A stretch of 64,000 nt of DNA, taken from UBA3495 sp964629875. Lineage in GTDB: Bacteria > Chloroflexota > Dehalococcoidia > Lucifugimonadales > UBA3495. Within the stretch, counting starts at the first letter, position 1. Each line of letters opens with the position of its first letter. Of this stretch, positions 1 through 6,908 are shown one piece after another. The stretch is taken from NCBI GenBank assembly GCA_964629875.1, contig CAZVRK010000001.1, positions 1 to 64,000 on the forward strand, given 5' to 3'. The notes beneath the pieces are model-generated. The model was given only the letters and a program-made list of their open reading frames with translations, was not told the origin of the DNA and did no database searches. Both the position numbers and the translations under genes were made by a program.

Positions 1-36
1 GAGAGGCTCTACTCTTTTTGGTTAGTTTTGTTATGG

Positions 37-924
37 TTAATCTTTATTTGGTAATTCTTGAGCTAATCTTTCTACGGTTTGTTTCAATGTCCGGTCTAAG
101 TCCCTGGACTCTGGATTTTCGTCGGCCAATTCGGTACTCCCCATAAGCTTGTACATATCGGTTACACCTTCAAATATATTGGGTGTCATTCCGAGTTCAG
201 CGAAGGTTTGTTTTATCTCTTGCATTTCGCTTACCCATCGACGTGATTTGGAGGGAACCCCTGGTATCCAAGATTCCATTCTCTGAATGACAGCTCCATG
301 GCCGGATTCAAATTCTCCCATTAGAGGCTCGTACAATCCCATGGATTCGGCAGCCATTAGGAGTTGTGAATGTAATGCGGCGGTACCTTTGGTCATCGCT
401 GCATAACACATCTTTATACCTGAGGCTTGGCCTGTAGTATCACCTATTACTCTGACATCCAGTCCGAAATCTGTAAGACCGCTGAATTCTTGTGCATAAG
501 GACCAGCAGCATAAAATCGTGGGCTGATTCCTGTACGAGGTGGACTGCCGATAATGGAAACATCTACAAAGCGGCCACCAGAGGTCGTTATGATATCTTC
601 CATCTGCTTTACAGAACTGGGAGCTAGTGCGTTGCATTCGGCAAAGAGGGTAGAAGTGGGATTAGCTTTTAGGGCGGCAGCTACCTGGTTGCAGACTTCT
701 GGTACCACTTCTGACACTGTGATAGACAATATTATGTCGGCGAGTGAGACCATGCTGTCAAAATCCGGTACATCCTCAATTCCGGCAGACTCAGCCAGGG
801 CTTTAGTTCTTGTGCTTCGACCAGTGAGGCAAGTGATTACCCGTAGTTCGTGTTGTTTGAGTAATTGTCCGACTGAGTGCCCCATATCACCTGGGCTGAG
901 AATGGCTACTGTGTTGATTGGCAT
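37..924 (-). CDS. NAD(P)-dependent oxidoreductase, DUF1932 type
   Basis: A 295-residue protein of the 6-phosphogluconate / 3-hydroxyisobutyrate dehydrogenase superfamily. The N-terminus has a Rossmann strand followed by a variant glycine motif (ILSPGDMGHSVG, where the usual form is GxGxMG). The middle has the substrate-side stretch DVSIIGSPPRTG and the Lys-containing helix GIKMCYAAMTKG, which corresponds to the catalytic Lys region. The C-terminal third resembles DUF1932, the helical domain that replaces the classic dimerisation domain. The substrate cannot be read from sequence; a beta-hydroxyacid is likely. It stands alone, separated from the MFS gene by a terminator, and its translation stops 36 bases from the window edge. 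Confidence 0.85.
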   Translation of the reverse strand: MPINTVAILSPGDMGHSVGQLLKQHELRVITCLTGRSTRTKALAESAGIEDVPDFDSMVSLADIILSITVSEVVPEVCNQVAAALKANPTSTLFAECNALAPSSVKQMEDIITTSGGRFVDVSIIGSPPRTGISPRFYAAGPYAQEFSGLTDFGLDVRVIGDTTGQASGIKMCYAAMTKGTAALHSQLLMAAESMGLYEPLMGEFESGHGAVIQRMESWIPGVPSKSRRWVSEMQEIKQTFAELGMTPNIFEGVTDMYKLMGSTELADENPESRDLDRTLKQTVERLAQELPNKD

Positions 925-989
925 GAGGATGGCTCCTTTTTCGATGTTAGTCTTATTCTAGCATGTGGGTTCGATCGTGAAGCAAAATT

Positions 990-1020
990 AAGGACCCTTC
1001 GTATCTAGCGAAGGGTCCTT
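990..1020 (-). terminator. Rho-independent terminator after the MFS gene
   Basis: Perfect 12-bp stem (990-1001 with 1009-1020) around a 7-base loop. On the minus strand it is followed by a T-rich run. It lies just past the stop of the His-rich MFS gene and before the next minus-strand gene, so it ends the metal-transport transcript. Confidence 0.85.
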
Positions 1021-1046
1021 GTTAGATCTATCAATGTTACCTAGGT

Positions 1047-2545
1047 TTAATGGTTATGCTGGTCGTGATCATGTCCGTCGTGATCATGCTCGTCGTGATC
1101 GTGTCCGTGGTCATCATGTCCGTGGTCATCATGTCCGTGGTCATCATGTCCGTGGTNNNNNNNNNNNNNNNNNNNNNNNNNNNNNNNNNNNNNNNNNNNN
1201 NNNNNNNNNNNNNNNNNNNNNNNNNNNNNNNNNNNNNNNNNNNNNNNNNNNNNNNNTGTCCGTGGTCATCATGTCCGTGGTCATCATGTCCGTGGTGGCC
1301 ATGGTGTCCTGCGGGTTGTAGTTTTGGTAGTGGAATCATGAACATAATGATTGCGGCCACTACGAACAAGCCTGCTATGTAATAGAAAGGGTAAGTGACA
1401 TCTGCGTTGTACAGTAAGCCTGCAATGATTGGTGATGCAGCGCTTAGAATAAATCGTGAGAATGAGATTACCCCAAGAGTTGTTGCAGCTACGCCTTCGC
1501 CTACGACGTCGAGGGCGGCGGCGGTGAGTATCGGCTGATCACTGAAAAGAAATGTTCCGAGTAGAGCTAGGATCGCGATAAGGAACCAGCCTTGGCCGAA
1601 TGGTACTAATAGCGAAGTCATTATCGCAAGGAAGACCATTCCGGGAATTAGGATTAGTTTTCTTCCAAACTTGTCCGATAAAAATCCTGTAATCGGAGTG
1701 GATACTATGCCTACGATTACTAAGATTGTTAGATGAGCCCCTCGGGCTTGAGCGCTCATTTGCAGTGCGTCATTCAAATATAAAGCTAGGAAAGGGATAT
1801 AAGCTACGAAGGCCATACCACGCAATCCTGCCACTAGCGTAATAGCCAGTAAGCGTCCGTTCTTTAATAAGGCTCGCGAGGCAGCTAATTGTTCTTTAGG
1901 CGTAGATTCCTGAGCTTGATTGCCTGCGGTTTTACCAAGGTCTCTAAATGCCCAAAACACGAGGAAGGTTAATAGTAGGGGCGCGATCGCGTAAATGCTT
2001 ATTAATTGGTTCCAGGCAAGCACCACGAGTAGGAACCCTGTTGCTACTGGTGCAATTGCGTCTCCAATCTGGCCGCCAACTCCATGGAATGATAGAGCAG
2101 AGCCGCGATGATGGGAGAAGTGGTGAGATAATGCTGACATTGCGGGAAGGTGCCATACAGATGCAGCTATGGCTACCAAGGCCATTCCAACTAGTAATAG
2201 CGGGTATATTGGCGATAGGCCAATCACCAGCCAACCAATACCAAACAGAGCCATGCACGCAGCAAGAACCCACCCCCAATATTTTCTAAGCATGTCGGTT
2301 ACTATACCGCCGGGGAGTGATATGATTCCTGAAGCCAGCTCGCGAGTAGTGGCAATACCACCTACTCCTACTCCCGTGAGGTTAAAAGCATCCCGTACTT
2401 CGGGCATCATTACTTCGAAACTCCGGGTAAACCAATGGAATACTCCATGTCCGCTTGTTAGTCCCCCGATAAGGAAGGCTCCGCCTTTGCGGAAACCGGT
2501 TTTACCTTCAGTATCTACTGGGGGACCCTGATGGTGATGTGCCAT
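1047..2545 (-). CDS. MFS transporter with histidine-rich C-terminal tail (contains assembly gap)
   Basis: Twelve-helix major facilitator with a typical loop motif (LSDKFGRK) and many Gly/Pro-rich membrane helices. The ATG at 2545 is preferred over the TTG at 2557 because GGAGG lies five bases upstream; the protein then begins MAHHHQG. After the last helix the tail becomes HGHDDHGHDDHG repeats. A 100-N gap interrupts these. Beyond the gap the same repeat continues in a different frame and reaches a TAA at 1047-1049, ending HDHDQHNH. The frame closes only if the real gap is 2 modulo 3, so the N run is a placeholder. A His/Asp tail of this kind binds transition metals in other transporters. It follows the riboswitch-controlled ABC genes, so cobalt (or Ni/Zn) transport is the natural guess. 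A shorter paralogue without the tail lies at 46024-47265. Confidence 0.85.
1103..1296. repeat. 15-bp tandem repeat encoding HDDHG units
   Basis: Copies of GTCCGTGGTCATCAT run from 1103 to the gap (three full plus a partial) and resume at 1258 (two full plus a partial). Each unit encodes five residues on the minus strand. More degenerate His/Asp codons continue to about 1050. The copy number is unknown because the assembly gap falls inside the array. Confidence 0.9.
1157..1256. other. Assembly gap (100 N)
   Basis: Exactly 100 N inside the tandem repeat, a conventional placeholder length. If the missing sequence were only perfect repeat units, its length should be 5 modulo 15; 100 is 10 modulo 15, so the true length differs. 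Confidence 0.95.
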
Positions 2546-2645
2546 ATGGGCCTCCAATAAGTCCTACAGTTTCGGCTAATAATACTCTTACTTGGTAATA
2601 ATATCGAGTCATTACGGAACGAATCTGAAGCGGTAATGGGTATAT

Positions 2646-3521
2646 TTAGTCAAATGTTCCGGAATCTTGGGGAATTCGTCTCTGTTCGTGTGACGAGACA
2701 GTTCGGCGCACTTTGAGTCGTCCAGCTACATTAGTGTACCCAAGGACGAGGATGAAAATGAGTGCAGAGAACAGGACAACGCTAGCGCCCGAGGATACAT
2801 CAATGTAGTAGCTTGCGTAAATGCCGCCAATCCCGCAGAAAGAGCCTAGGAGTGTGGATAAAATTATCATCAGTTTGAAATTATCCACTAAGAGGCGCGC
2901 CACGATGGGCGGAATCACTATCGCCGCTGATATGAGTGTGACACCTAAGACCTGTATTGATACAACTATGGTAGCGGCCAGGATGAGCGAGAACAGAGTA
3001 TCCATCCAAGCAGTGGGGACTCCGTAGGATTGCGCTACATCTGGATCGAATGTAGCAAAGAGGAACAGTTTGTATCCTAAAAATACGACGGATCCTACGA
3101 AGACGACAACTATTATTATAGCTAGGAGGTCTGTCTCAGTAACTCCTAGGATATTGCCGAACAGTGCTGCGTCGAAACTACGTGTGAAACTTTTGAAGCG
3201 ACTAATGATGGCAACACCTAGGGCGAAGCTAGCAGTAGTTATTATCCCAATAGCTGCGTCTGTGCCTATCTTATTTTTTCGAGTTGTGAATGTTATTAGG
3301 AGAGCCGAAAGGAATCCCCATATGCTGGCACCTAGAAAGAAATTAATTGACATAACGTAACTTACTACAGCACCACCAAAAACTGCGTGAGACAGGCCAT
3401 GTCCGATGTAGGCCATACGTCTCAATACTATGTAGACGCCTATTAATCCGCACAATGCCCCGACCAATGCGGCACAGATGAAACCTCTTACGAAAAATTC
3501 ATATTGGAATGGTTCAAGCAT
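2646..3521 (-). CDS. Metal ABC transporter permease (ABC-3 / ZnuB-MntB-TroC family)
   Basis: A 291-residue hydrophobic protein with eight to nine membrane helices and the family landmarks RRMAYIGHGLSHAVFGG near the N-terminus and VLGVTLISAAIVIPPIVARLL in the C-terminal half. The ATG at 3521 is chosen because it overlaps the end of the ATPase gene by eight bases, a usual arrangement for coupled translation; an upstream in-frame start at 3566 would lie well inside the ATPase gene. It forms the membrane channel for the ATPase encoded just upstream. The family moves Zn, Mn or Fe. The cobalamin riboswitch upstream suggests cobalt here, but sequence alone does not set the metal. Confidence 0.9.
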   Translation of the reverse strand: MLEPFQYEFFVRGFICAALVGALCGLIGVYIVLRRMAYIGHGLSHAVFGGAVVSYVMSINFFLGASIWGFLSALLITFTTRKNKIGTDAAIGIITTASFALGVAIISRFKSFTRSFDAALFGNILGVTETDLLAIIIVVVFVGSVVFLGYKLFLFATFDPDVAQSYGVPTAWMDTLFSLILAATIVVSIQVLGVTLISAAIVIPPIVARLLVDNFKLMIILSTLLGSFCGIGGIYASYYIDVSSGASVVLFSALIFILVLGYTNVAGRLKVRRTVSSHEQRRIPQDSGTFD

Positions 3522-4350
3522 GAGTGCGCTCGTGTGGGTCAGACAAATCTGAGCTAGCTGGGGCATCTAGCGGCCGGGGAGTTTCCACTACTATTGGCAT
3601 TCCTTCATGTTGGATTACGGGCATATCGGCACCGTATGTTTTACTTAATGTTTCCGAGGTGATGACATCTTCAGGTCTTCCGCTATTAACTATCTGACCA
3701 TTTAGGCAGACGAGCCAAGGTAAGTGTAATGCAACGGCATTAATCTCGTGAGTAGTCATGATAATGGTCACACCTTGGTCATTCAGATCTTGTAATAAGT
3801 GGATTACCTCGTGACGAGTCCTTATGTCTACACCGCTGGTCGGCTCGTCTAATAGAAGAATCCTCGGGTTGCTAATCAGGGCTCTTGCCAGGAAGACGCG
3901 TTGCTGTTGCCCCCCGGAGAGAGCTCTAATATGGTGGTTGGCCAGATTGGATATTCCTAATCGCTCCATGATTTCAAGGGCGCGTGACTTCTCGTCCGTT
4001 TTATACCACGGGAACAAAGGATTGTTCATGGTTCGTCCCATCATTACGACTTCCTGAACGGTCACTGGAAAATTCCAGTCGATGGTCTCTAGCTGAGGGA
4101 CATAACCTAGTCTTGGACGCTTGCCATTCACCGTTTTTCCGTCGATTAGGACTTCACCACGGAATATTGGGACAGTTCCTAGGATTGTTTTGAGGAGAGT
4201 ACTTTTACCAGATCCACTTGGCCCCAGGAGGCCTATAAAAGATCCCTCGTTGATAGTCAAACTAATATCGGATAAAACAACGTGTTCAGGGTACCCTGAT
4301 GTTACGTTACGTAGCTCGACTATTGGATTTTGATTTTCTATATTTGCCAT
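3514..4350 (-). CDS. Metal ABC transporter ATP-binding protein
   Basis: A 278-residue ABC ATPase with Walker A GPSGSGKST (about residues 43-51), a Q-loop (YVPQ), signature LSGGQQQR, Walker B ILLLDEP and the switch His (TTHEI). It best matches the ZnuC/MntB subgroup that pairs with ABC-3 permeases, and such a permease gene overlaps its 3' end. It is the first gene behind the cobalamin riboswitch and terminator at 4391-4590, so its expression should fall when cobalamin is plentiful. The substrate-binding protein gene lies just upstream under a different promoter. Confidence 0.93.
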   Translation of the reverse strand: MANIENQNPIVELRNVTSGYPEHVVLSDISLTINEGSFIGLLGPSGSGKSTLLKTILGTVPIFRGEVLIDGKTVNGKRPRLGYVPQLETIDWNFPVTVQEVVMMGRTMNNPLFPWYKTDEKSRALEIMERLGISNLANHHIRALSGGQQQRVFLARALISNPRILLLDEPTSGVDIRTRHEVIHLLQDLNDQGVTIIMTTHEINAVALHLPWLVCLNGQIVNSGRPEDVITSETLSKTYGADMPVIQHEGMPIVVETPRPLDAPASSDLSDPHERTHA

Positions 4351-4390
4351 TGTTGTTAACTTGTTCTCTTCGCTCGGTTATTTAAACTAC

Positions 4391-4418
4391 AAAACCCCTG
4401 GCTATAACCAGGGGTTTT
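4391..4418 (-). terminator. Intrinsic terminator in the riboswitch expression platform
   Basis: An 11-bp stem (4391-4401 with 4408-4418) with a 6-base loop, ending in a T run on the minus strand. It sits between the cobalamin aptamer and the ATPase start codon, the position of a regulated terminator. The A/T flanks are symmetrical, so it could also act in the other direction. Confidence 0.88.
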
Positions 4419-4419
4419 G

Positions 4420-4440
4420 TCAAATCAGATTCTGATTTGA
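4420..4440. repeat. 21-nt palindrome between aptamer and terminator
   Basis: Perfect 10-base arms (4420-4429 and 4431-4440) around one base. It lies exactly between the cobalamin aptamer and the terminator. It could be part of the expression platform, as a competing or linker hairpin, or a protein operator. Confidence 0.6.
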
Positions 4441-4474
4441 GAGGGCGGCCAATGTATAGCGCAGAGGCTGGGCC

Positions 4475-4590
4475 CACGTTCTAGGTTGGGTTCCTGGCTC
4501 GAGTGTACTCGCGAGAGAGTAAACTCTAACAGTGGCGCGACCGCGGCGGAATTACACCGCCTTCCCCAATATTTTCTGATAGTCCTAGTG
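4475..4590 (-). promoter_or_regulatory. Cobalamin riboswitch
   Basis: Read on the minus strand, this stretch carries the conserved B12-element core in order: GGGGAAGGCGGTGTAATTCC, then GCCGCGGTCGCGCCACTGT, then the B12 box GAGCCAGGAACCC, with CACTAGG at the start able to pair with CCTAGaacGTG at the end. It is followed by a terminator hairpin and then the ABC ATPase gene, and preceded by a promoter. In this family, cobalamin binding switches off downstream genes, usually for B12 synthesis, B12 uptake or cobalt uptake. Confidence 0.92.
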
Positions 4591-4620
4591 CGATTTATAT
4601 TGTTAATGTTTTACTAAATA

Positions 4621-4649
4621 ACTCTAACTTTGCACTATAACCTTGTCAA
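4621..4649 (-). promoter_or_regulatory. Sigma-70 type promoter for the riboswitch operon
   Basis: On the minus strand TTGACA (4644-4649), a 17-base spacer and TAGAGT (4621-4626). Transcription would begin near 4614, about 25 bases before the aptamer. This makes the ABC/MFS operon independent of the upstream fur-SBP genes. Confidence 0.65.
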
Positions 4650-4679
4650 GAATATCGATCGCTTTCGAGTAGCAATAGT

Positions 4680-5681
4680 TTATTCTGGGTAGATCGCTGT
4701 ACTGGTATCCTCCAGTACTATGCTGGTGTCAAAACCTTCTAGGCTAGTTGAATCTCCACCTAGAGCAGGCACAATTATTCCTATATCATAATGAATGAGC
4801 CCATGGTAAGTGTGGTCTGTGTCCCCCTGTTTCCCTGGTAGATCGTCATCCCTTAACTTGTCTACGAACTGTGCCCCGCTTTCCTTTGCAATTTGTTCTA
4901 GGATTGGACTTGGGAATACTTCCGATCCGAATATTGCGGGGACCGAGTGTTCCCGGATTTGTTCTATTAACCTTGCTACCTCCCGAGCAGACGGCTCTGT
5001 AAAGTCCGAAGGTTGTATAGCTCCTAACGTCTCAAATCCGTATCTTGGAGCGAAAGTCGGGAAAGAATCATGGTAAGTTAAGAGTTTTCGGTTATCCTGA
5101 GGAATAGTTGCCACTGCGGATTTTATTCTGTTATCTAAGTCCTGTAACCGGATTTTAAGATTAGATAAGTTCTTCTGGTAATAAGAAGAGTTATCTGGGT
5201 CCAGACGAGATAACTCTTCAGCTAGGACTTCAGCATATTTTATGCCGTAGAAAGGATCTGTCCACATATGTGGGTTTGGATGGCCTCCTTCGGGGAATGA
5301 CTCATCGTATACCCATTCGGATTCTGGGAGTACTGTATTACCTAACCTCAGAATAACAGCATCTGATCGCTTGTTTGATTCGGCGAGTTTCAAAGTTGGT
5401 ACTTCTAGGTAAAGGCCGTTGGCCACTATCAAATCAGCTTTAGCAAGTAGTGAAACCGTTGAGGGAGACGGCTCGTATGTGTGGGAATTGGTTCCTTCGG
5501 GTATCAGGCCATTGAGGACTATTTTGCTTCCGCCAATGTTTTCTATAAGGCTTGTAATTGGTGATACAGTACCCACCACCTTCAGGCCAGAATTTGCCAT
5601 GGTGTTTTTAGAAGTGCTGGGGTCAGAGGAACAGGCTATGGTTAATATTAAGACTAGTGCTACGAGAAATAATCTTTTCAA
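4680..5681 (-). CDS. Metal ABC transporter substrate-binding lipoprotein (ZnuA-like)
   Basis: A 333-residue cluster A-I binding protein. The N-terminus is a lipoprotein signal ending in the lipobox LTIAC, so the mature protein is anchored through Cys17. Candidate metal ligands are in the family positions: SHTYEPSPS, PNPHMWTDP, LLTYHDSFPTFAPRYGF and FGSEVFPSP. There is no long His-rich loop of the kind that marks many zinc-specific ZnuA proteins. It is encoded directly after the Fur-family gene (35-base gap) and before the riboswitch, so Fur probably controls it while the riboswitch controls its partner ATPase and permease. Confidence 0.92.
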   Translation of the reverse strand: MKRLFLVALVLILTIACSSDPSTSKNTMANSGLKVVGTVSPITSLIENIGGSKIVLNGLIPEGTNSHTYEPSPSTVSLLAKADLIVANGLYLEVPTLKLAESNKRSDAVILRLGNTVLPESEWVYDESFPEGGHPNPHMWTDPFYGIKYAEVLAEELSRLDPDNSSYYQKNLSNLKIRLQDLDNRIKSAVATIPQDNRKLLTYHDSFPTFAPRYGFETLGAIQPSDFTEPSAREVARLIEQIREHSVPAIFGSEVFPSPILEQIAKESGAQFVDKLRDDDLPGKQGDTDHTYHGLIHYDIGIIVPALGGDSTSLEGFDTSIVLEDTSTAIYPE

Positions 5682-5716
5682 GGTAAATGCCTTCCTAATG
5701 TTTGGTTAATAGCTAG

Positions 5717-6148
5717 TTAGCTTAGTTTGGATTTGCAATCAGTACATATTCCAGCTACCGCAAAGTTATCGAGATCGGGTTCAAAATTGAAATCCTTGAC
5801 TAAGCTTGCTCGGAAAGATTCAAGATAATGAGGACTTAAAGAGAACGTGTTCTCGCATTTTGTACAGAGCATGTGATGATGTTGACCATCACGCGTACGT
5901 AACTCATAAGTGTGCCGATCTCCGACTCCTATTTCCGTAACGACACCCACATCCCTAAACAAGTGGATGGTCCGATATACGGTCGCTAAGTCGAGATAGG
6001 GATAAACGGATTTGGACGCCTTATATATTTCGTCTATTCCTATGTGATGTTGACTATCCGCTATAGTGGACAATACCAACAACCGTTGAGGGGTCAGTCG
6101 GTTGCCACTCTGGCGAAGTTTAGAGACTGCGTCATCATAATGAGTCAT
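5717..6148 (-). CDS. Fur-family metalloregulator
   Basis: A 143-residue Fur/Zur/PerR-type repressor. It has the winged-helix DNA-binding part (RLTPQRLLVL, YPYLDLATVYRTIHLF), the His-rich regulatory motif DGQHHHMLC, and two structural-zinc CxxC pairs (CTKC and CTDC). The ATG at 6148 is preferred over a TTG at 6178 because AGGTG precedes it. It is the first gene of the operon with the metal-binding lipoprotein, which suggests a Zur- or other metal-sensing role and self-regulation. The exact metal cannot be told from sequence. Confidence 0.9.
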   Translation of the reverse strand: MTHYDDAVSKLRQSGNRLTPQRLLVLSTIADSQHHIGIDEIYKASKSVYPYLDLATVYRTIHLFRDVGVVTEIGVGDRHTYELRTRDGQHHHMLCTKCENTFSLSPHYLESFRASLVKDFNFEPDLDNFAVAGICTDCKSKLS

Positions 6149-6189
6149 GCGGTTAATAGCACCTGCAAAGATTTGCAATAGCTAAAATT

Positions 6190-6206
6190 AGCATGAAACT
6201 GATGCT
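6190..6206. promoter_or_regulatory. Possible operator upstream of the Fur-family gene
   Basis: A short inverted repeat AGCAT-N7-ATGCT beside a second one (GCTAAAATTAGC, 6181-6192), both in the A/T-rich gap between the divergent fur and 6300 genes. The position suits an autoregulatory Fur/Zur site, but neither matches the classical 19-bp Fur box closely. Confidence 0.3.
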
Positions 6207-6299
6207 TATGCAAGACCAGATTTTGTGACGCTTCTTTAGTGCTAATAGATATACTGCGTGCTAAAATATTGTTGATTATCTAAGTATGCGTGCAGTGGT

Positions 6300-6908
6300 G
6301 TGGTAAAAATGGCTTTGGATAAATCCCTTGAGGTTCGAAGAGTAGGCGAGGTGATCGAGTCGGATACTTACTCGGTGGTCGCCCAGTGTTACGAACTTTA
6401 TATGGCACCTTCTATAGGCAGCGTTATTACTATCGGATCCCCTCCTGTGTACGCAATAGTAAAGCTGATAAAGACGGAACCTTTAGACCCGAGCCGTCCA
6501 ATTTTGGCTAGGGGTGAGAATGCAGACAGTGAGTCGCAGGTCTATAGGGATAACCCACAAATTCCCAGGCTTCTCACTACTCGATTTGAGGGTTTGCTGA
6601 TAGGGTATCAGGAAGGTGAGATTGACAGAGCTTATCTCCCTCCAGTCCCTCCAATAATCCATTCGTTTATTTATACATGTGATTTGGAATCAACGAAACG
6701 TATTACGTCTGAGTTGACCTTCCTGCGATCGATGGCCTCGCAGGTATCAGTGGTTTCGGACGAAGTGATAGCCGCTTTCGTGCGGAACGCTGCGCAATAT
6801 CAGGAGTCCGCTAATGAATATTTGGTTTCTGCTGGAAGGGTCTTAGCTGAAGAGTTGTCTGGCGATTTTCCTAGACTGAATTCGATCCTTAGGAGGGTGA
6901 GCCTGTGA
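6300..6908 (+). CDS. HAS-barrel-like protein paired with HerA-type ATPase
   Basis: A 202-residue protein that I place only loosely. The first 60 residues (RRVGEVIESDTYSVVAQCYEL, PSIGSVITIGSPPVYAIV) look like the small HAS beta-barrel found at the start of HerA ATPases. The C-terminal half is predicted helical. It overlaps the HerA-like gene by four bases (GTGA), so the two are translated together and probably act as one complex. It is not NurA: no nuclease motif is visible. The start is GTG 6300 or ATG 6309; neither has a strong ribosome site. An extended -10 (TGCTAAAAT, 6259-6267) lies upstream. Confidence 0.65.
   Translation: MVKMALDKSLEVRRVGEVIESDTYSVVAQCYELYMAPSIGSVITIGSPPVYAIVKLIKTEPLDPSRPILARGENADSESQVYRDNPQIPRLLTTRFEGLLIGYQEGEIDRAYLPPVPPIIHSFIYTCDLESTKRITSELTFLRSMASQVSVVSDEVIAAFVRNAAQYQESANEYLVSAGRVLAEELSGDFPRLNSILRRVSL

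Noticed and set aside
1103..1296. CRISPR-like array
   Set aside because: Direct 15-bp units without spacers, in frame with the MFS gene; no cas genes nearby.
1019..1382. Plus-strand ORFs across the His repeat
   Set aside because: They are antisense frames of the tandem repeat; the minus-strand frame fits the MFS protein.
3514..4590. Plain zinc (znuABC) operon under Zur alone
   Set aside because: A cobalamin riboswitch with terminator and promoter lies directly before the ATPase gene, which points to cobalt.
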